Source: Dolichospermum planctonicum
GTDB taxonomy: Bacteria; Cyanobacteriota; Cyanobacteriia; Cyanobacteriales; Nostocaceae
DNA length: 64,000 bases
Direction of reading: 5' to 3'
Assembly (NCBI RefSeq): GCF_005402965.1
Contig: NZ_BJCF01000003.1
Location: 108,567 to 172,566, forward strand
The position numbers and the translations under genes were made by a program. This document shows positions 42,732 through 53,366 of the stretch, one piece after another. Below the pieces are notes generated by a model. That model ran no database searches and was not told the DNA's origin. It worked only from the letters and a program-made list of their open reading frames with translations. The number at the start of each line of letters is the position of its first letter. Position 1 is the first letter of the stretch.

Positions 42732-43985
42732 ATGTCAATGGTGACTTTATCGGGATTAAAAGAGCTAATTGAAAGTATTAGCCAAGAACGCAACTTACCG
42801 CGTTTAGCTGTACAAGCAGCCATTAGAGAAGCATTACTCAAGGGTTACGAACGTTATCGTCGCGCCCAAAATTTAGAACGTAAACAATTTGATGAGGAGT
42901 ATTTTAAGAATTTTGAAGTAGAATTAGATATAGAGAGCGAAGGATTTCGTGTTCTTTCTACCAAAAACATTGTTGAAACAGTTAGTAACACAGACCATCA
43001 AATTTCCCTAGACGAAGTACAGCAAGTAGCCCCAGAAGCCCAACTGGGAGATTCTGTAGTCTTGGATGTCACCCCAGACCAAGGAGAATTTGGGCGCATG
43101 GCCGCCATGCAAACTAAACAAGTATTAGCGCAAAAATTGCGAGATCAACAACGCCAAATGGTGCAAGAAGAGTTTCAAGACTTAGAAGGCACAGTTTTAC
43201 AAGCTAGAGTCTTACGATTTGAACGCCAATCTGTAGTTTTAGCAGTTAGTAGCGGCTTCGGACAATCAGAAGTAGAAGCAGAATTACCAAAGCGAGAACA
43301 GCTACCCAACGATAACTATCGAGCTAATGCTACCTTTAAGGTATATCTAAAAAAAGTTTCCCAAGGACAGCAAAGGGGTCCACAATTGATGGTATCCCGT
43401 GCTGATGCCGGTTTAGTCGTTTATTTATTCGCCAACGAAGTCCCAGAAATTGAAGATGAAGTAGTGCGAATTGTCGCCGTAGCCCGAGAAGCCAATCCCC
43501 CTTCTCGTTACGTTGGACCTCGGACAAAAATTGCCGTTGATACCCTAGATCGAGATGTAGACCCCGTTGGTGCTTGTATTGGTGCCAGGGGATCAAGAAT
43601 CCAAGTCGTAGTTAACGAATTACGGGGAGAAAAAATTGATGTCATTCGCTGGTCACCAGACCCAGCCACCTATATTGCCAATGCGTTGAGTCCAGCAAAG
43701 GTAGATGAAGTCAGGCTCATGGACCCAGAAAGTCGCCAAACCCACGTTTTAGTAGCAGAAGATCAACTGAGTTTAGCCATTGGCAAAGAAGGGCAAAATG
43801 TGCGATTAGCAGCCCGTCTCACTGGTTGGAAAATTGATATTAAAGATCAAGCTAAGTATGATTATGAAGCCGAAAATACTAAATTTGCAGCAGTAAGAGC
43901 GCAATATCAATCACAAAATTATGAAGATGAGAGGACAGATAGAGAAGATGAAATCGCAGAAGAATTAGAATCAGAAGAAGATTAA
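42732..43985 (+). CDS. nusA: Transcription termination/antitermination factor NusA
   Basis: A 417-residue RNA polymerase-binding factor. The N-terminal domain (MVTLSGLKELIESISQERNLPRLAVQAAIREALLKGYERY) is followed by an S1 domain (about 135-200) and two KH domains (VGACIGARGSRIQVVVNELRGEKIDVIRW and LSLAIGKEGQNVRLAARLTGWKIDIK). The C-terminal acidic repeats of E. coli NusA are absent, as usual in cyanobacteria; a short acidic tail (DEIAEELESEED) ends it. GGAGACT precedes the ATG at 42732. The second gene of the rimP operon; NusA may act on the leader hairpin upstream. Confidence 0.97.
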   Translation: MSMVTLSGLKELIESISQERNLPRLAVQAAIREALLKGYERYRRAQNLERKQFDEEYFKNFEVELDIESEGFRVLSTKNIVETVSNTDHQISLDEVQQVAPEAQLGDSVVLDVTPDQGEFGRMAAMQTKQVLAQKLRDQQRQMVQEEFQDLEGTVLQARVLRFERQSVVLAVSSGFGQSEVEAELPKREQLPNDNYRANATFKVYLKKVSQGQQRGPQLMVSRADAGLVVYLFANEVPEIEDEVVRIVAVAREANPPSRYVGPRTKIAVDTLDRDVDPVGACIGARGSRIQVVVNELRGEKIDVIRWSPDPATYIANALSPAKVDEVRLMDPESRQTHVLVAEDQLSLAIGKEGQNVRLAARLTGWKIDIKDQAKYDYEAENTKFAAVRAQYQSQNYEDERTDREDEIAEELESEED

Positions 43986-44044
43986 CATACCAGGAAAGAC
44001 AATATCCGGGGAAGATGATTTTTTCTACTGACCACTGACCACTG

Positions 44045-44314
44045 ATGAAACCCAACTATCGGCGTTGTATTAGTTGTCGCCAAGTCAACTTGAAGCAAGA
44101 GTTTTGGCGGATTGTCCGCGTCTTTCCATCGGGAAAGGTACAATTAGATCAGGGCATGGGGCGTTCTGCCTACATTTGTCCTCAGGAGACTTGCCTCCAA
44201 GTAGCTCAGAAAAAAAATAGATTAGGGAAATCGCTGCGAGGGGCAGTGCCAGATGCAGTGTATCAAACATTGTGGCAACGTCTAAATCACAGCAATCCCC
44301 AAGATATTATTTAA
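44045..44314 (+). CDS. YlxR-family RNA-binding protein (RnpM-like)
   Basis: An 89-residue basic protein of the YlxR (DUF448) family. It shows the family signature RRCISCRQVNLKQEFWRIVR (6-25) and GRSAYICPQETCLQVAQKKNRLGKSLR (38-65). YlxR proteins bind RNA, and one member (RnpM) has been reported as an RNase P modulator; the role in cyanobacteria is not settled. It sits between nusA and infB, its conserved place. Confidence 0.92.
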   Translation: MKPNYRRCISCRQVNLKQEFWRIVRVFPSGKVQLDQGMGRSAYICPQETCLQVAQKKNRLGKSLRGAVPDAVYQTLWQRLNHSNPQDII

Positions 44315-44785
44315 TGGTGACAACAAAAATTGCGATAATCTCTAAAGAGATGATGACAAAAGCTGAACTATTAGTGATCTAATCCTCACCTTTAGTATCG
44401 CTCAAGTTGGTGCCAAAATGGTAAATGGGTGTAAACAGCTTTTTCGATCTCTCTTTCCTGGGAGGCCGCAGGGCATTACTCCCAAAAAGTTTTTCTGGAT
44501 TGTGTTGTAGAAAACGCATAAAGAAAGCAAAACAAAAAAATCAAAAATGGCAACCTGGTAGCGCCAAAGCGCAGTTGGGCATTAACCATCACCTCCGCGA
44601 TGATCAATCGCGTCAGGAAAATTAAATGGTGGCAAAGCCAGCATGAAACCGAAACATCTCTCTTTCCTAACTGGAGGCACCGGCAATATCACCAAGGGCA
44701 ACCGAAAAAACAGTGATCAAAGGGTGGAGATGTCACAAACCAGGCAACCATCCGTTAAAACTGTAAATTAAAGGGGAAAGAGTGG
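44315..44785. other. ylxR-infB spacer with unassigned short ORFs
   Basis: 471 bp, long for this operon. It holds a 66-codon ORF (44425-44625, starting MGVNSFFDLSFLGG, basic in its second half) and a 42-codon ORF (44644-44772, MKPKHLSFLTGGTGNITK). Neither has a good ribosome site or a recognisable family. A conserved small protein or a structured infB leader are both possible; a GGGGAAAGAG ribosome site precedes infB at 44772. Confidence 0.4.
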
Positions 44786-47700
44786 ATGAACAACGGCAAA
44801 GTTAGAATCTATGACTTATCAAAGGAATTGAATTTGGACAATAAAGAGCTATTAGCAATTTGCGACCAGCTCGACATTGCAGTCAAAAGCCATAGCAGCA
44901 CGATTTCTGAATCAGAAGCTGAACAAATTCGTACCGCAGCCCAAAAGCTCATTGCCGCCAATTTAGCTGCTAAAAAGGCTGCTAAAAAGGAACAAGGTAC
45001 AAATGGCCATAGACCAAATTCATTCCCAAACCACAAGAGCACCAATCACAAACAGCAAATTCTGGAAATTCGCAAACCGAAAATATTGAGAAACACCACC
45101 ACCAACACACCAGATGCTTCAGTAGCGACTGCTGCTGCTGACGCTAATCATCCTTCACCTCCACGGACTTTCGCTACACCAGTGTCACCCATGAAGCCGA
45201 CGGCACCAACTCGACCAGTACCCAGGAATCAATCTGAAACTCCGCACAAGCCTAATATCACCCCACCGGAACAGGTATCTAATCCTCAACCAGCAGGGGA
45301 AAAGGTAACGGCGGAAAAACCAGAAAAAATATCTGTTCCCAGACCGAAACCAGAAAAACCCCAAAAACCCCCATTGGTTTCTCCTCCCGCCAGAGTAGAT
45401 GGGACAAAACCACCAGAAACACAATCTGTAGGAGTTTCCGAAAAACCCGTCCTCAAACGCGATCGCCAACAACGTGCTGAAGAGAATCCCCATCCGATTC
45501 GAGGTAAAGCTAATAAACCTTCATCGGATCAAAGTTCATCCCCAGCACCATCAAAACCCAGTCGTGCTACTTCAGCCCCGACAAAACCAGAACAGCGAAT
45601 TGGTAAACCATCAGTGGGTGGTGACAGCCAACGCCCTCGACCAGCACGCTCCAGTGAACCAGTGGCCGCCATGCCCATTGCCACTCCACCCCGGCATAAT
45701 GTGGGAGGGGGGAAGAAGGAAGTATTAGATAATACACTAATAGTTCCCGATATCCTGGATTTAAAACGTCCCACACCTCCACGTCTAAACAAAGGTGGGA
45801 AAAAATGGCAAGAAGAAGAAATCATTGACGAAATCAAAGAAAAGGCTAAGATTGGACCAAAGGGCAAACGGGTCAAACCAGTCTTAGAAGATGATTTACT
45901 CGATGAAGAGGATTTACTTGATGAAGGTCTGGGTGAAATTTCCGCAGCAGTCCAAGTCAGTCTTTCCATTGCCCGTCCTCCCAAACCTAAAGGGACTCGC
46001 CCCGGTGCGCCAACGGTAGCGGTTGTAGCTGCTCCCACCACTAGAGGTAAAAAATCTAGTTATTCCCGCGAGCAACATCGTCGTCAAGAAATTGTAGAAC
46101 AAAAACCAGACCGTCCAGCCACACTGGCTGTCACCGGTCCATTAACAGTCCAAGAATTGGCGGATGCCTTGGTAATTGCCGATACAGAGATTGTCAAAAT
46201 CCTGTTTATGAAAGGCATGGCCGTCAGTATCACCCAAAACCTGGATATTCCGACTATTACCCTAGTAGCCAAAGAACTAGAGGTAGAAGTCGAAATCGTG
46301 GAACGGGAGGCCGAAGCTCGCAAGATCACAGAAATGATTGACGTGGAAGACTTGGATCACCTGATTCGTCGTCCTCCAGTGGTCACCATTATGGGTCACG
46401 TAGACCACGGTAAAACCACCCTCCTCGACTCTATTCGCAAAACTAAAGTTGCGGCTGGAGAAGCTGGCGGTATTACCCAACATATCGGCGCGTATCATGT
46501 TGATATAGTACATGAAGGCAAACCACAGCAGATTGTCTTCCTAGATACTCCCGGACACGAAGCCTTCACAGCTATGCGTGCCAGAGGTGCTAGGGTGACA
46601 GATATAGCCGTTTTGGTCGTCGCTGCTGATGACGGTGTTCGTCCCCAAACCATCGAAGCTATTAGCCACGCTAAAGCCGCAGATGTTCCCATTGTTGTCG
46701 CTATCAACAAGATTGATAAAGAAGGCGCACAACCAGAGCGAGTTAAACAAGAACTGACTAATTACGGTCTCACCGCTGAAGACTGGGGTGGTGAAACTAT
46801 TATGGTTCCCGTCAGTGCTATCAGGGGCGAAAACCTCGATACTCTCCTAGAAATGATTATGCTGGTATCGGAAGTGGCCGAACTATCCGCTAATCCAGAT
46901 CGGGCTGCTAAGGGAACAGTCATTGAGGCTCATTTGGATAAAGCTAAGGGTGCTGTTGCTACCTTGCTGATTCAAAATGGTACTCTCCACGTTGGGGATA
47001 TGCTTGTAGCTGGTTCGGCCTTTGGTAAAGTCCGCGCCATGGTTAATGATCGAGGCCGGCGTGTAGACGTTGCTAGTCCATCCTTTGCTGTCGAAGTATT
47101 GGGTTTAAGTGATGTCCCCGCTGCTGGTGATGATTTCGAGGTCTATGAAAACGAGAAAGAAGCTCGTTCTATAGCAAGCGATCGCGCGGACAAACAAAGA
47201 CAATCCCGCTTGTTGCAAGGTCGTGTCACTCTCACAACCCTGTCAGCACAAGCACAAGAAGGCGAGTTGAAAGAACTCAACTTGATCCTCAAGGGCGACG
47301 TGCAAGGTTCTGTGGAAGCCATTATTGGCTCTCTACGCCAAATTCCTCAAAACGAAGTCCAAATTCGGATGCTCCTGGCTACGGCTGGAGAAATCACCGA
47401 AACAGACATAGACTTAGCTGCGGCTAGTAACGCTGTCATTATTGGCTTTAATACCACTTACGCCAGTGGTGCTAGACAAGCAGCGGATGAAGCAGGTGTA
47501 GATGTTCGAGAATATAACATCATCTATAAACTCTTGGAAGACATCCAAGGGGCTTTAGAAGGTCTCCTCGAACCAGAATTGGTGGAAGAACCCTTGGGAC
47601 AAACAGAAGTCCGTGCTGTCTTCCCCGTTGGCCGGGGTGCAGTTGCCGGTTGTTATGTTCAATCTGGTAAACTGGTTCGCAACTGTAAAGTGCGCGTCCG

Positions 47701-47890
47701 TCGTCATAATAAGGTGGTTTATGAAGGTGTTCTCGATTCCCTCAAACGGATGAAAGAAGATGCCCGCGAGGTCAACGCAGGTTATGAATGTGGTATCGGC
47801 ATTGATAAGTTCCATGACTGGGTGGAAAATGACATCATTGAAGCCTATCAAATGGTAACTAAACGTCGTACCCTAACCATGACGAAATAG
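44786..47890 (+). CDS. infB: Translation initiation factor IF-2
   Basis: A 1034-residue GTPase that places initiator tRNA on the 30S subunit. An IF2_N helical domain ([29 protein letters not shown]) opens it; a long Pro/Lys-rich disordered stretch (about 70-400) follows, typical of cyanobacterial IF-2. Then comes a second IF2_N-like segment ([23 protein letters not shown]), the G domain ([14 protein letters not shown] near 540, [13 protein letters not shown]) and the C-terminal domains II-IV ending in [12 protein letters not shown]. Last gene of the rimP operon. Confidence 0.98.
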   Translation: MNNGKVRIYDLSKELNLDNKELLAICDQLDIAVKSHSSTISESEAEQIRTAAQKLIAANLAAKKAAKKEQGTNGHRPNSFPNHKSTNHKQQILEIRKPKILRNTTTNTPDASVATAAADANHPSPPRTFATPVSPMKPTAPTRPVPRNQSETPHKPNITPPEQVSNPQPAGEKVTAEKPEKISVPRPKPEKPQKPPLVSPPARVDGTKPPETQSVGVSEKPVLKRDRQQRAEENPHPIRGKANKPSSDQSSSPAPSKPSRATSAPTKPEQRIGKPSVGGDSQRPRPARSSEPVAAMPIATPPRHNVGGGKKEVLDNTLIVPDILDLKRPTPPRLNKGGKKWQEEEIIDEIKEKAKIGPKGKRVKPVLEDDLLDEEDLLDEGLGEISAAVQVSLSIARPPKPKGTRPGAPTVAVVAAPTTRGKKSSYSREQHRRQEIVEQKPDRPATLAVTGPLTVQELADALVIADTEIVKILFMKGMAVSITQNLDIPTITLVAKELEVEVEIVEREAEARKITEMIDVEDLDHLIRRPPVVTIMGHVDHGKTTLLDSIRKTKVAAGEAGGITQHIGAYHVDIVHEGKPQQIVFLDTPGHEAFTAMRARGARVTDIAVLVVAADDGVRPQTIEAISHAKAADVPIVVAINKIDKEGAQPERVKQELTNYGLTAEDWGGETIMVPVSAIRGENLDTLLEMIMLVSEVAELSANPDRAAKGTVIEAHLDKAKGAVATLLIQNGTLHVGDMLVAGSAFGKVRAMVNDRGRRVDVASPSFAVEVLGLSDVPAAGDDFEVYENEKEARSIASDRADKQRQSRLLQGRVTLTTLSAQAQEGELKELNLILKGDVQGSVEAIIGSLRQIPQNEVQIRMLLATAGEITETDIDLAAASNAVIIGFNTTYASGARQAADEAGVDVREYNIIYKLLEDIQGALEGLLEPELVEEPLGQTEVRAVFPVGRGAVAGCYVQSGKLVRNCKVRVRRHNKVVYEGVLDSLKRMKEDAREVNAGYECGIGIDKFHDWVENDIIEAYQMVTKRRTLTMTK

Positions 47891-47908
47891 TTCCGTGATC
47901 AGAACGTT

Positions 47909-47981
47909 GAGTGCTGAGTTGATGAGTGTTGAATTAAGATTATTTAGAGTTCAACACTCAAATAAGATAAACTCAGCACTC
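47909..47981. repeat. Nested inverted repeat after infB
   Basis: GAGTGCTGAGTT (47909-47920) pairs with AACTCAGCACTC (47970-47981), and inside it GAGTGTTGAA (47924-47933) pairs with TTCAACACTC (47950-47959). The double foldback could end infB transcription although no T-run follows; it may also be a dispersed repeat. The rest of the 47891-48255 spacer shows no gene. Confidence 0.8.
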
Positions 47982-48255
47982 CGTAATTCACGACTAATAA
48001 CGTTGATCAAAATTCTCTTTTTCATGAAAAACAAGTTTTTTGCAAATTTTTGACAGCAAATTCCGCTTTTAGTGATTAACGAGACAGAATTTATAGGGGT
48101 AAAACCATTATTTTAGGAAAAGTTTAAGCAAAATTTGATAATTTTAGGTCTGGGTGACTAGATTTACGTCTTTCCCCTTGAGTTTGCAATAAATAGACAT
48201 CTAAAATCCCAAATCTCAAATTTTCTGGGAAGTGAAAAATCAGGAATGAGAAATT

Positions 48256-48504
48256 ATGACTCAATTTCCAACTTCTAGCGATTACGCGCATCAACAGGAC
48301 AACAAAGGCTATGGCAGTAGTGAGCCTAGAGATATCCAATTATCTGCTAACAAACTACTCTGGCAGGAACTAAAATATGTTATATCTGGTAGTTCCGGTT
48401 TTAAACGGTGGCAACTAGAATGTAATGCTCAATTACAAAGTTTACGCCTAGATCAACAAGTGCAAATGTATTTACGAGAGACTTTAGACACTTTAGCTTA
48501 TTAA
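48256..48504 (+). CDS. Small conserved-looking protein of unknown function
   Basis: An 82-residue soluble protein (MTQFPTSSDYAHQQDNKGYGSSEPRDIQLS...). The first 30 residues are polar and disordered; the rest (LLWQELKYVISGSSGFKRWQLE, LQSLRLDQQVQMYLRETLDTLAY) is predicted as two amphipathic helices. I do not recognise a family, but codon use and the regular C-terminal helices make a real gene likely. The ATG is preceded by GGAATGAGAA. It lies after infB with a 365-bp spacer, so is not clearly part of that operon. Confidence 0.65.
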   Translation: MTQFPTSSDYAHQQDNKGYGSSEPRDIQLSANKLLWQELKYVISGSSGFKRWQLECNAQLQSLRLDQQVQMYLRETLDTLAY

Positions 48505-48903
48505 TCATTTGGCCAATACTTACCACCTGCTTTTAGCAGAAGACTTGAGGATAAGAAATCTTATCCTCAATTTTTATGTATATCAGGGAACAAGAAAGAG
48601 CAGATCAGAGTCAAAAACCGCAGAAACTGAACTATTCAAATATTTTTACCCCCAAAAATTTTCAGTTTCTGGCTTAAAACCCACCCCAAAATTCAACAAC
48701 AAATTCAACAACAAATTCAACAACGGAGGTTCTGTCCAATAACGGTAATTGAAAGGTTCAGTTACGTGTTTTTTTTAATCATAATTTTAGTTAAAAAATT
48801 GCCAATCATCGGGTATAGTTTGTCTTATGTTGTTACAGAATTCAATCTGTCACCTGAGACTCTTGTGAAAGTACCATCATTAAACACACAATTCAGTAAG
48901 AAA
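48505..48903. other. Gene-poor spacer with a 12-bp tandem repeat
   Basis: Contains three copies of AAATTCAACAAC (48689-48724). A 77-codon ORF across it (48509-48742) is low in coding character and partly made by the repeat, so it is not accepted. The upstream extension of the SLH gene (48766-48903) is also judged non-coding. Confidence 0.55.
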
Positions 48904-50529
48904 ATGAAAAATCAGGGTTTCCATATTTCTAGTTTATCCTTGCAAGCCAGCCTTACAGCTTTGTTATTAATTGCTGGTAGTTCTACTCTGGTATCTAATC
49001 AGGTTAAGGCTAGTGCTACCCCAATTTTAACAGCCCAAGCCTCAGCCACAGCCACCATAATTTACGTTAACTCAGCTACAGGACAAGATACCGCTGGTGC
49101 TGGAACCGTAGCAGCACCTTATAAAACAATTACCTTTGCCCTCTCCAAGGCTCAACCAGGAACAGTAGTTCAAGTCGCCCCTGGTACTTATAGTAAAGAT
49201 ACTGGGGAAACATTTCCCCTAGTCCTTAACTCAGGCGTGACACTTCAAGGTGATGAGGGTAACAAAGGTCAAGGTATCTTAATTAGTGGTGGTGGTGTTT
49301 ACACCAGTCGCACCTGGGCAAAACAGGATATTACACTGTTAGCTAACGATAATAGTATTATTACAGGTTTAACTTTTACCAATTCTAATTCACGCGGGAC
49401 TGCTGTATGGGTAGAATCAAGTAACCCTGTGATCAAAAATAGTACCTTTACTAACAGCAATAGAGATGGTATTTATCTTACTGGTACTGCTAATCCCCAA
49501 ATTGAAAGTAACATCTTTTTGAAAAACGGGGGTCAGGGCATTTCCGTAACTAAATCGGCACAAGGTTCGATTCGTGGCAACTTATTTCAGAATACTGGTT
49601 TCGGTGTAGCAATTGGTGGTAGTTCCACACCTTTATTAGAGGCTAATAACATCACTCAAAATAAGAGTGGTTTGTATATTTCGGAAACAGCAAAACCCAT
49701 ACTCCGTAAAAACGCAATTCGCAATAATACACAGGATGGTATAGTCGCTACCATTAATGCCGCCCCTGACCTCGGTACTAGCAGCAATCCTGGTGGTAAT
49801 CTCATCCGTGATAACGCTCGTTATGATCTGAACAATTCCACTAGGGGCAAGATTACGGCAATTGGCAACGATATTAACCAGAAGAAGATCTCCGGTCCTG
49901 TTGATTTTATTGCTGCTACAGTGACTGCACCTCCTGATGGTAATACTGCTTTTAAAGATGTGCAAACAGGTTATTGGGCAAAAGCTTACATTGAAGCTTT
50001 AGCTTCTCAAGGTATTATCGCTGGTTTTCCAGATCGCAGTTTCAAACCCAATGAACCCGTAACTCGCGCCCAATTCGCTGCCATTATCAACAAAGCTTTT
50101 AAACCCTCAGCAACTCGCAAAGCCATTACCTTTAAAGATGTAAAAACTAATTATTGGGGTTATGGTGCTATTCAAGCCGCTTCTAGTAGTCCATTCCTGA
50201 GCGGCTATCCTGACTTAACCTTTAAACCAGAACAACAAATTCCCAGAGTCCAGGCAATAGTGGCCTTAGCTAACGGTTTGGGTTTAACTGCCAGTGATCA
50301 GAATGCAATCAAATTCTACACTGATGCTGGTCAAATTCCCAGTTATGCAGCAGGTCCTGTGGCCGCAGCAACTTCACGGCAATTAGTCATTAACTATCCA
50401 AACGTGAAAGAGCTTGCTCCTAAGCGTCAAGCAACTAGAGCCGATATTGCGGCATTTGTCTATCAAGCTTTGGTTAGTGCTGGTCGTGTTCAACCTATTG
50501 CTTCTCAATATCTTGTAACTACTAAGTAG
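48904..50529 (+). CDS. Secreted DUF1565 beta-helix protein with SLH domains
   Basis: A 541-residue envelope protein. A Sec signal (MKNQGFHISSLSLQASLTALLLIAGSSTLV, cleavage near VKASA) leads into a DUF1565/parallel beta-helix region (about 50-340: IYVNSATGQDTAGAGTVAAPYKTI, then repeated NPVIKNSTFTNSNRDGIYLTG-type coils). Three S-layer homology domains follow (about 355-530: FKDVQTGYWAKAYIEALASQGIIAGFPDRSFKPNEPVTRAQFA and two more). SLH domains in cyanobacteria anchor proteins to peptidoglycan or to its linked polysaccharide. The ATG at 48904 is chosen because the signal peptide begins there; an in-frame GTG 138 bases earlier adds unrelated residues. The substrate or ligand is unknown. Confidence 0.88.
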   Translation: MKNQGFHISSLSLQASLTALLLIAGSSTLVSNQVKASATPILTAQASATATIIYVNSATGQDTAGAGTVAAPYKTITFALSKAQPGTVVQVAPGTYSKDTGETFPLVLNSGVTLQGDEGNKGQGILISGGGVYTSRTWAKQDITLLANDNSIITGLTFTNSNSRGTAVWVESSNPVIKNSTFTNSNRDGIYLTGTANPQIESNIFLKNGGQGISVTKSAQGSIRGNLFQNTGFGVAIGGSSTPLLEANNITQNKSGLYISETAKPILRKNAIRNNTQDGIVATINAAPDLGTSSNPGGNLIRDNARYDLNNSTRGKITAIGNDINQKKISGPVDFIAATVTAPPDGNTAFKDVQTGYWAKAYIEALASQGIIAGFPDRSFKPNEPVTRAQFAAIINKAFKPSATRKAITFKDVKTNYWGYGAIQAASSSPFLSGYPDLTFKPEQQIPRVQAIVALANGLGLTASDQNAIKFYTDAGQIPSYAAGPVAAATSRQLVINYPNVKELAPKRQATRADIAAFVYQALVSAGRVQPIASQYLVTTK

Positions 50530-50580
50530 TTAGCAACAGGGCAGAGGAGAAATATGATCTTCTCTTCTCCCTCTTGTCTG

Positions 50581-50844
50581 TTATTTATCCCCTCTATTTT
50601 CCCATTTCCACAGAAACACCATTAGCCCAATTACTCCCATCTGGATTGCAAAATTAGGCAATGCTCGTTCAATATCGCGCCCTGCTAGGAGTTGGAAAAA
50701 GAAGACAAAGGCACCAATAAAACCCGAAGCACCCACGCTGATATAGATAAATTGCCTTAACCCCCGATAGGGTGCGGCTACTTCCGCTTTTAAACGTTCA
50801 TATTGTTGCGGTTTGAGATTATTTGGAGAATTTGGTTCTATCAT
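50581..50844 (-). CDS. DUF3493-type small membrane protein
   Basis: An 87-residue protein with two transmembrane helices (about 32-52, FIYISVGASGFIGAFVFFFQL, and 65-81, FAIQMGVIGLMVFLWKW) after an N-terminal KPQQYERLKAEVAAPYRGLRQ motif typical of the DUF3493 family found in cyanobacteria and plastids. Function unknown; a thylakoid role is likely from its distribution. The start is the ATG at 50844; a TTG directly before it is less likely. Convergent with the SLH gene and divergent from tRNA-Thr. Confidence 0.78.
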   Translation of the reverse strand: MIEPNSPNNLKPQQYERLKAEVAAPYRGLRQFIYISVGASGFIGAFVFFFQLLAGRDIERALPNFAIQMGVIGLMVFLWKWENRGDK

Positions 50845-50877
50845 CAATAAATTATGTTATAATGTTTGACTGTGTAG

Positions 50878-50949
<72 letters not shown>

Positions 50950-51099
50950 TTAAGTGTACATTCGCAGATTATATTATATGTTGCGGTTCGCAAATTAATG
51001 TCGCGGTTGCTGTTTTTTGCAGTCAATGTTTATTCCCCATAGTAACCGAAAACTGCTATTGTCAAACAAAGGAAAATATTTTTTTGTGGATGTTACAAC

Positions 51100-52824
51100 T
51101 TGACAACACGTTCTCATTATTGGCAACTTTTACCCTATATCCGCACCCAATGGCCAACTATTATTAAGGGTTTTGTGGGCATTTTAGGCTATGTGCTGGC
51201 AACATTAACCCTAATTAATGTCGCAGGGAAGTTAGCAGTTCCCTTTGGTAATGGTAATGTATTAGCGATCGCTCAATTAGCCGCAATCAGTGCTGCTATT
51301 TTTCTGGTCAGGGGCTTTTTTCAGTCCGTGCAAGACTTATACATGGCCAAGGCCGCTTTAAGGGTAGCTTTTGATCTCCGACAACAGGTTTATACCCATT
51401 TACAAAAACTCAATCTTAGCTTTTTTGAAACTGCTAAAGCTGGAGATTTATCTTATCGTCTCACGGAGGATATTGACCGGGTTGGAGAAGTAATTAATAA
51501 GCTTTTCCATGATTTTACTCCCTGTGCTTTACAGTTAATTGCTATTCCCATTTACATGATTTATTTAAACTGGCAACTGACTTTAGCCACGGTAATTGTT
51601 GCCCCAATCATGGGAATTTTAATTGGTTGGTTTGGGGAACGTTTACGAAAATATTCCCTCAAAAGTCAAAGTCGTATTTCTGATTTATCTGCTATTTTAA
51701 CAGAGGTTTTTAGCGGTATTCGCTTAATTCAAGCTTTTGCAGCGGAAAAATACGAAATTGATAGGTTTAGTTTTGAAGCAGAACGCAGTTTTAAAGCTAA
51801 ATATTCCGTAGAAAGATTAAAGGCTATTCAAATTCCCATTGTCGGGTTTTTAGAAGCTGTCAGTGCCTTATCTTTATTAATGGTAGGAACTTGGCAAATA
51901 TCTCAACGTAATTTAACCGTCGGTGAATTTTTTAGTTATTTAACAGCAGCAGCTTTGTTAATTGACCCAATTGGACATACTACTAATAATTATAATGAAT
52001 TTAAACAAGGTGAGGCATCAATTGATCGGGTTTTTGAGTTATTAGCAATTCAACCAACGGTATTAGAAAAACCTGATGCTATTAATTTACCTGCTGTTAA
52101 TGGTAAAGTCGAATATTCCAATATTACTTTTGCCTATCAATCGGGAGAAACGGTTTTAAAAAATATTAGCCTATTAATAATGCCCGGTCAGGCTGTTGCT
52201 TTAGTTGGTGCTTCCGGTGCTGGTAAAACTACTTTTGTGAACCTGTTACCTCGATTTTATGATGCGGAATTTGGAGAGATTTTTATAGATGATATCAATA
52301 TCCGAAATGTGACTTTAAATAGTTTAAGAAAACAAATTGGCATCGTTCCCCAAGAAACAATTATGTTTTCGGGAACTATTGCCCAAAATATCGCCTTTGG
52401 ACAGAATGATTTTGATATTCAAGCTGTTGAAAAAGCCGCAAAAATCGCCAATGCTCATCAATTTATTCAGCAATTACCGGCAGGTTATCATACTTGGGTG
52501 GGAGAGCGAGGTGTGAATTTATCAGGGGGACAAAGACAAAGAATAGCTATTGCTCGCGCAGTCCTGCTTAACCCGCAAATTTTGATACTTGATGAAGCTA
52601 CGTCTGCTTTAGATTCTGAGTCAGAAGCTTTGGTACAAGAAGCTTTAGAGAGATTGATGAAAAACCGCACTGTATTAATTATTGCTCATAAATTGTCAAC
52701 TGTCAGAAAATGCGATCGCATTTTAGTATTAGAGAAAGGACAAATTGTCGAATCAGGAAATCATCAGCAATTGTTAGAATTAGCAGGGAAATATGCGCGG
52801 TACTATGCTCAACAGTTTTCCTAA
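51100..52824 (+). CDS. ABC exporter, fused permease-ATPase (MsbA-like)
   Basis: A 574-residue half-transporter of the inner membrane. Six transmembrane helices (about 20-300) are followed by an ATPase domain: Walker A LVGASGAGKTT (about 367-377), signature LSGGQRQRIAIAR (about 474-486), Walker B ILILDEATSALD (about 494-505) and the His-switch IIAHKLS. It belongs to the lipid/polysaccharide-exporter branch; there is no N-terminal peptidase C39 or HlyB-type domain, so it is not obviously the type I exporter for the RTX proteins here. The start is a TTG at 51100; the nearby ATG is out of frame. The cargo is unknown. In Nostocales, related exporters (HepA, for example) carry envelope polysaccharide precursors. 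Confidence 0.92.
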   Translation: MTTRSHYWQLLPYIRTQWPTIIKGFVGILGYVLATLTLINVAGKLAVPFGNGNVLAIAQLAAISAAIFLVRGFFQSVQDLYMAKAALRVAFDLRQQVYTHLQKLNLSFFETAKAGDLSYRLTEDIDRVGEVINKLFHDFTPCALQLIAIPIYMIYLNWQLTLATVIVAPIMGILIGWFGERLRKYSLKSQSRISDLSAILTEVFSGIRLIQAFAAEKYEIDRFSFEAERSFKAKYSVERLKAIQIPIVGFLEAVSALSLLMVGTWQISQRNLTVGEFFSYLTAAALLIDPIGHTTNNYNEFKQGEASIDRVFELLAIQPTVLEKPDAINLPAVNGKVEYSNITFAYQSGETVLKNISLLIMPGQAVALVGASGAGKTTFVNLLPRFYDAEFGEIFIDDINIRNVTLNSLRKQIGIVPQETIMFSGTIAQNIAFGQNDFDIQAVEKAAKIANAHQFIQQLPAGYHTWVGERGVNLSGGQRQRIAIARAVLLNPQILILDEATSALDSESEALVQEALERLMKNRTVLIIAHKLSTVRKCDRILVLEKGQIVESGNHQQLLELAGKYARYYAQQFS

Positions 52825-52912
52825 AGTTACTCACTGCATGAAATGATAAGTATATATTATACATTATCAATAATACTTTTAATATTCAAATCTGGCTACA
52901 ATTCTATGTAAC

Positions 52913-53225
52913 ATTTTCTTAACAATTAATTGAGAATTATTTTTATTTAGCAACGAGCTTGCAATACTTTCCGCGATTTGCTAGAATTATTGAGAATTTC
53001 ATAATTGGGTTACTATTGTCAATTTTGTACCCTGCTCAAAAGATGATCTTTAAAAGTCTTTATTTACAGTCGTTTCAGAGATCAATTTTCAAAAAAATAC
53101 AAAACTTTACAAATTAGCAGTAGTTTTCAAGGGTAAATTGGGGAAAAATTATTCAACAAATAATGTACTTTGACTGATAGTACAAATATACTATTGACAA
53201 ATAGAGTAACTTATGGTATGTAGGG
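52913..53225 (+). repeat. ~313-bp dispersed repeat, copy 2
   Basis: Second copy of the element at 14174-14486, in the same orientation. It also retains TTGACA (53194-53199), 17 bases, then TATGTA near its right end. Confidence 0.75.
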
Positions 53226-53336
53226 TGTGTTAGCGACAGCGTAACGCACCATGTTATCAAATAAATCGTTTAAATTTTCTAATGTGCGGTTATTAATAAT
53301 TGAATCGTGATCATATCGCATCAATCATAAGGATGA

Positions 53337-53366
53337 TGTAGAGACATTTCATGAAACGTCTCTACA
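53337..53366. repeat. Palindromic dispersed repeat (TGTAGAGAC... type), copy 1
   Basis: TGTAGAGACATTTCATGAAACGTCTCTACA is a 30-bp near-perfect palindrome, preceded by GATGA. A second copy is at 55327-55356. Confidence 0.9.

Noticed and set aside
45529..46041. 170-codon ORF antisense to infB
   Set aside because: Lies wholly inside the well-supported infB gene in its Pro/Lys-rich region, where the reverse frame is open because of composition; no family features or ribosome site.
48509..48742. 77-codon ORF between the small unknown gene and the SLH gene
   Set aside because: Partly formed by an AAATTCAACAAC repeat, no ribosome site and no recognisable fold.
51100..52824. Type I secretion ABC protein for the RTX proteins
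   Set aside because: It lacks the N-terminal domain of RTX exporters and has no HlyD or TolC partner gene nearby; the lipid/polysaccharide exporter type fits better.
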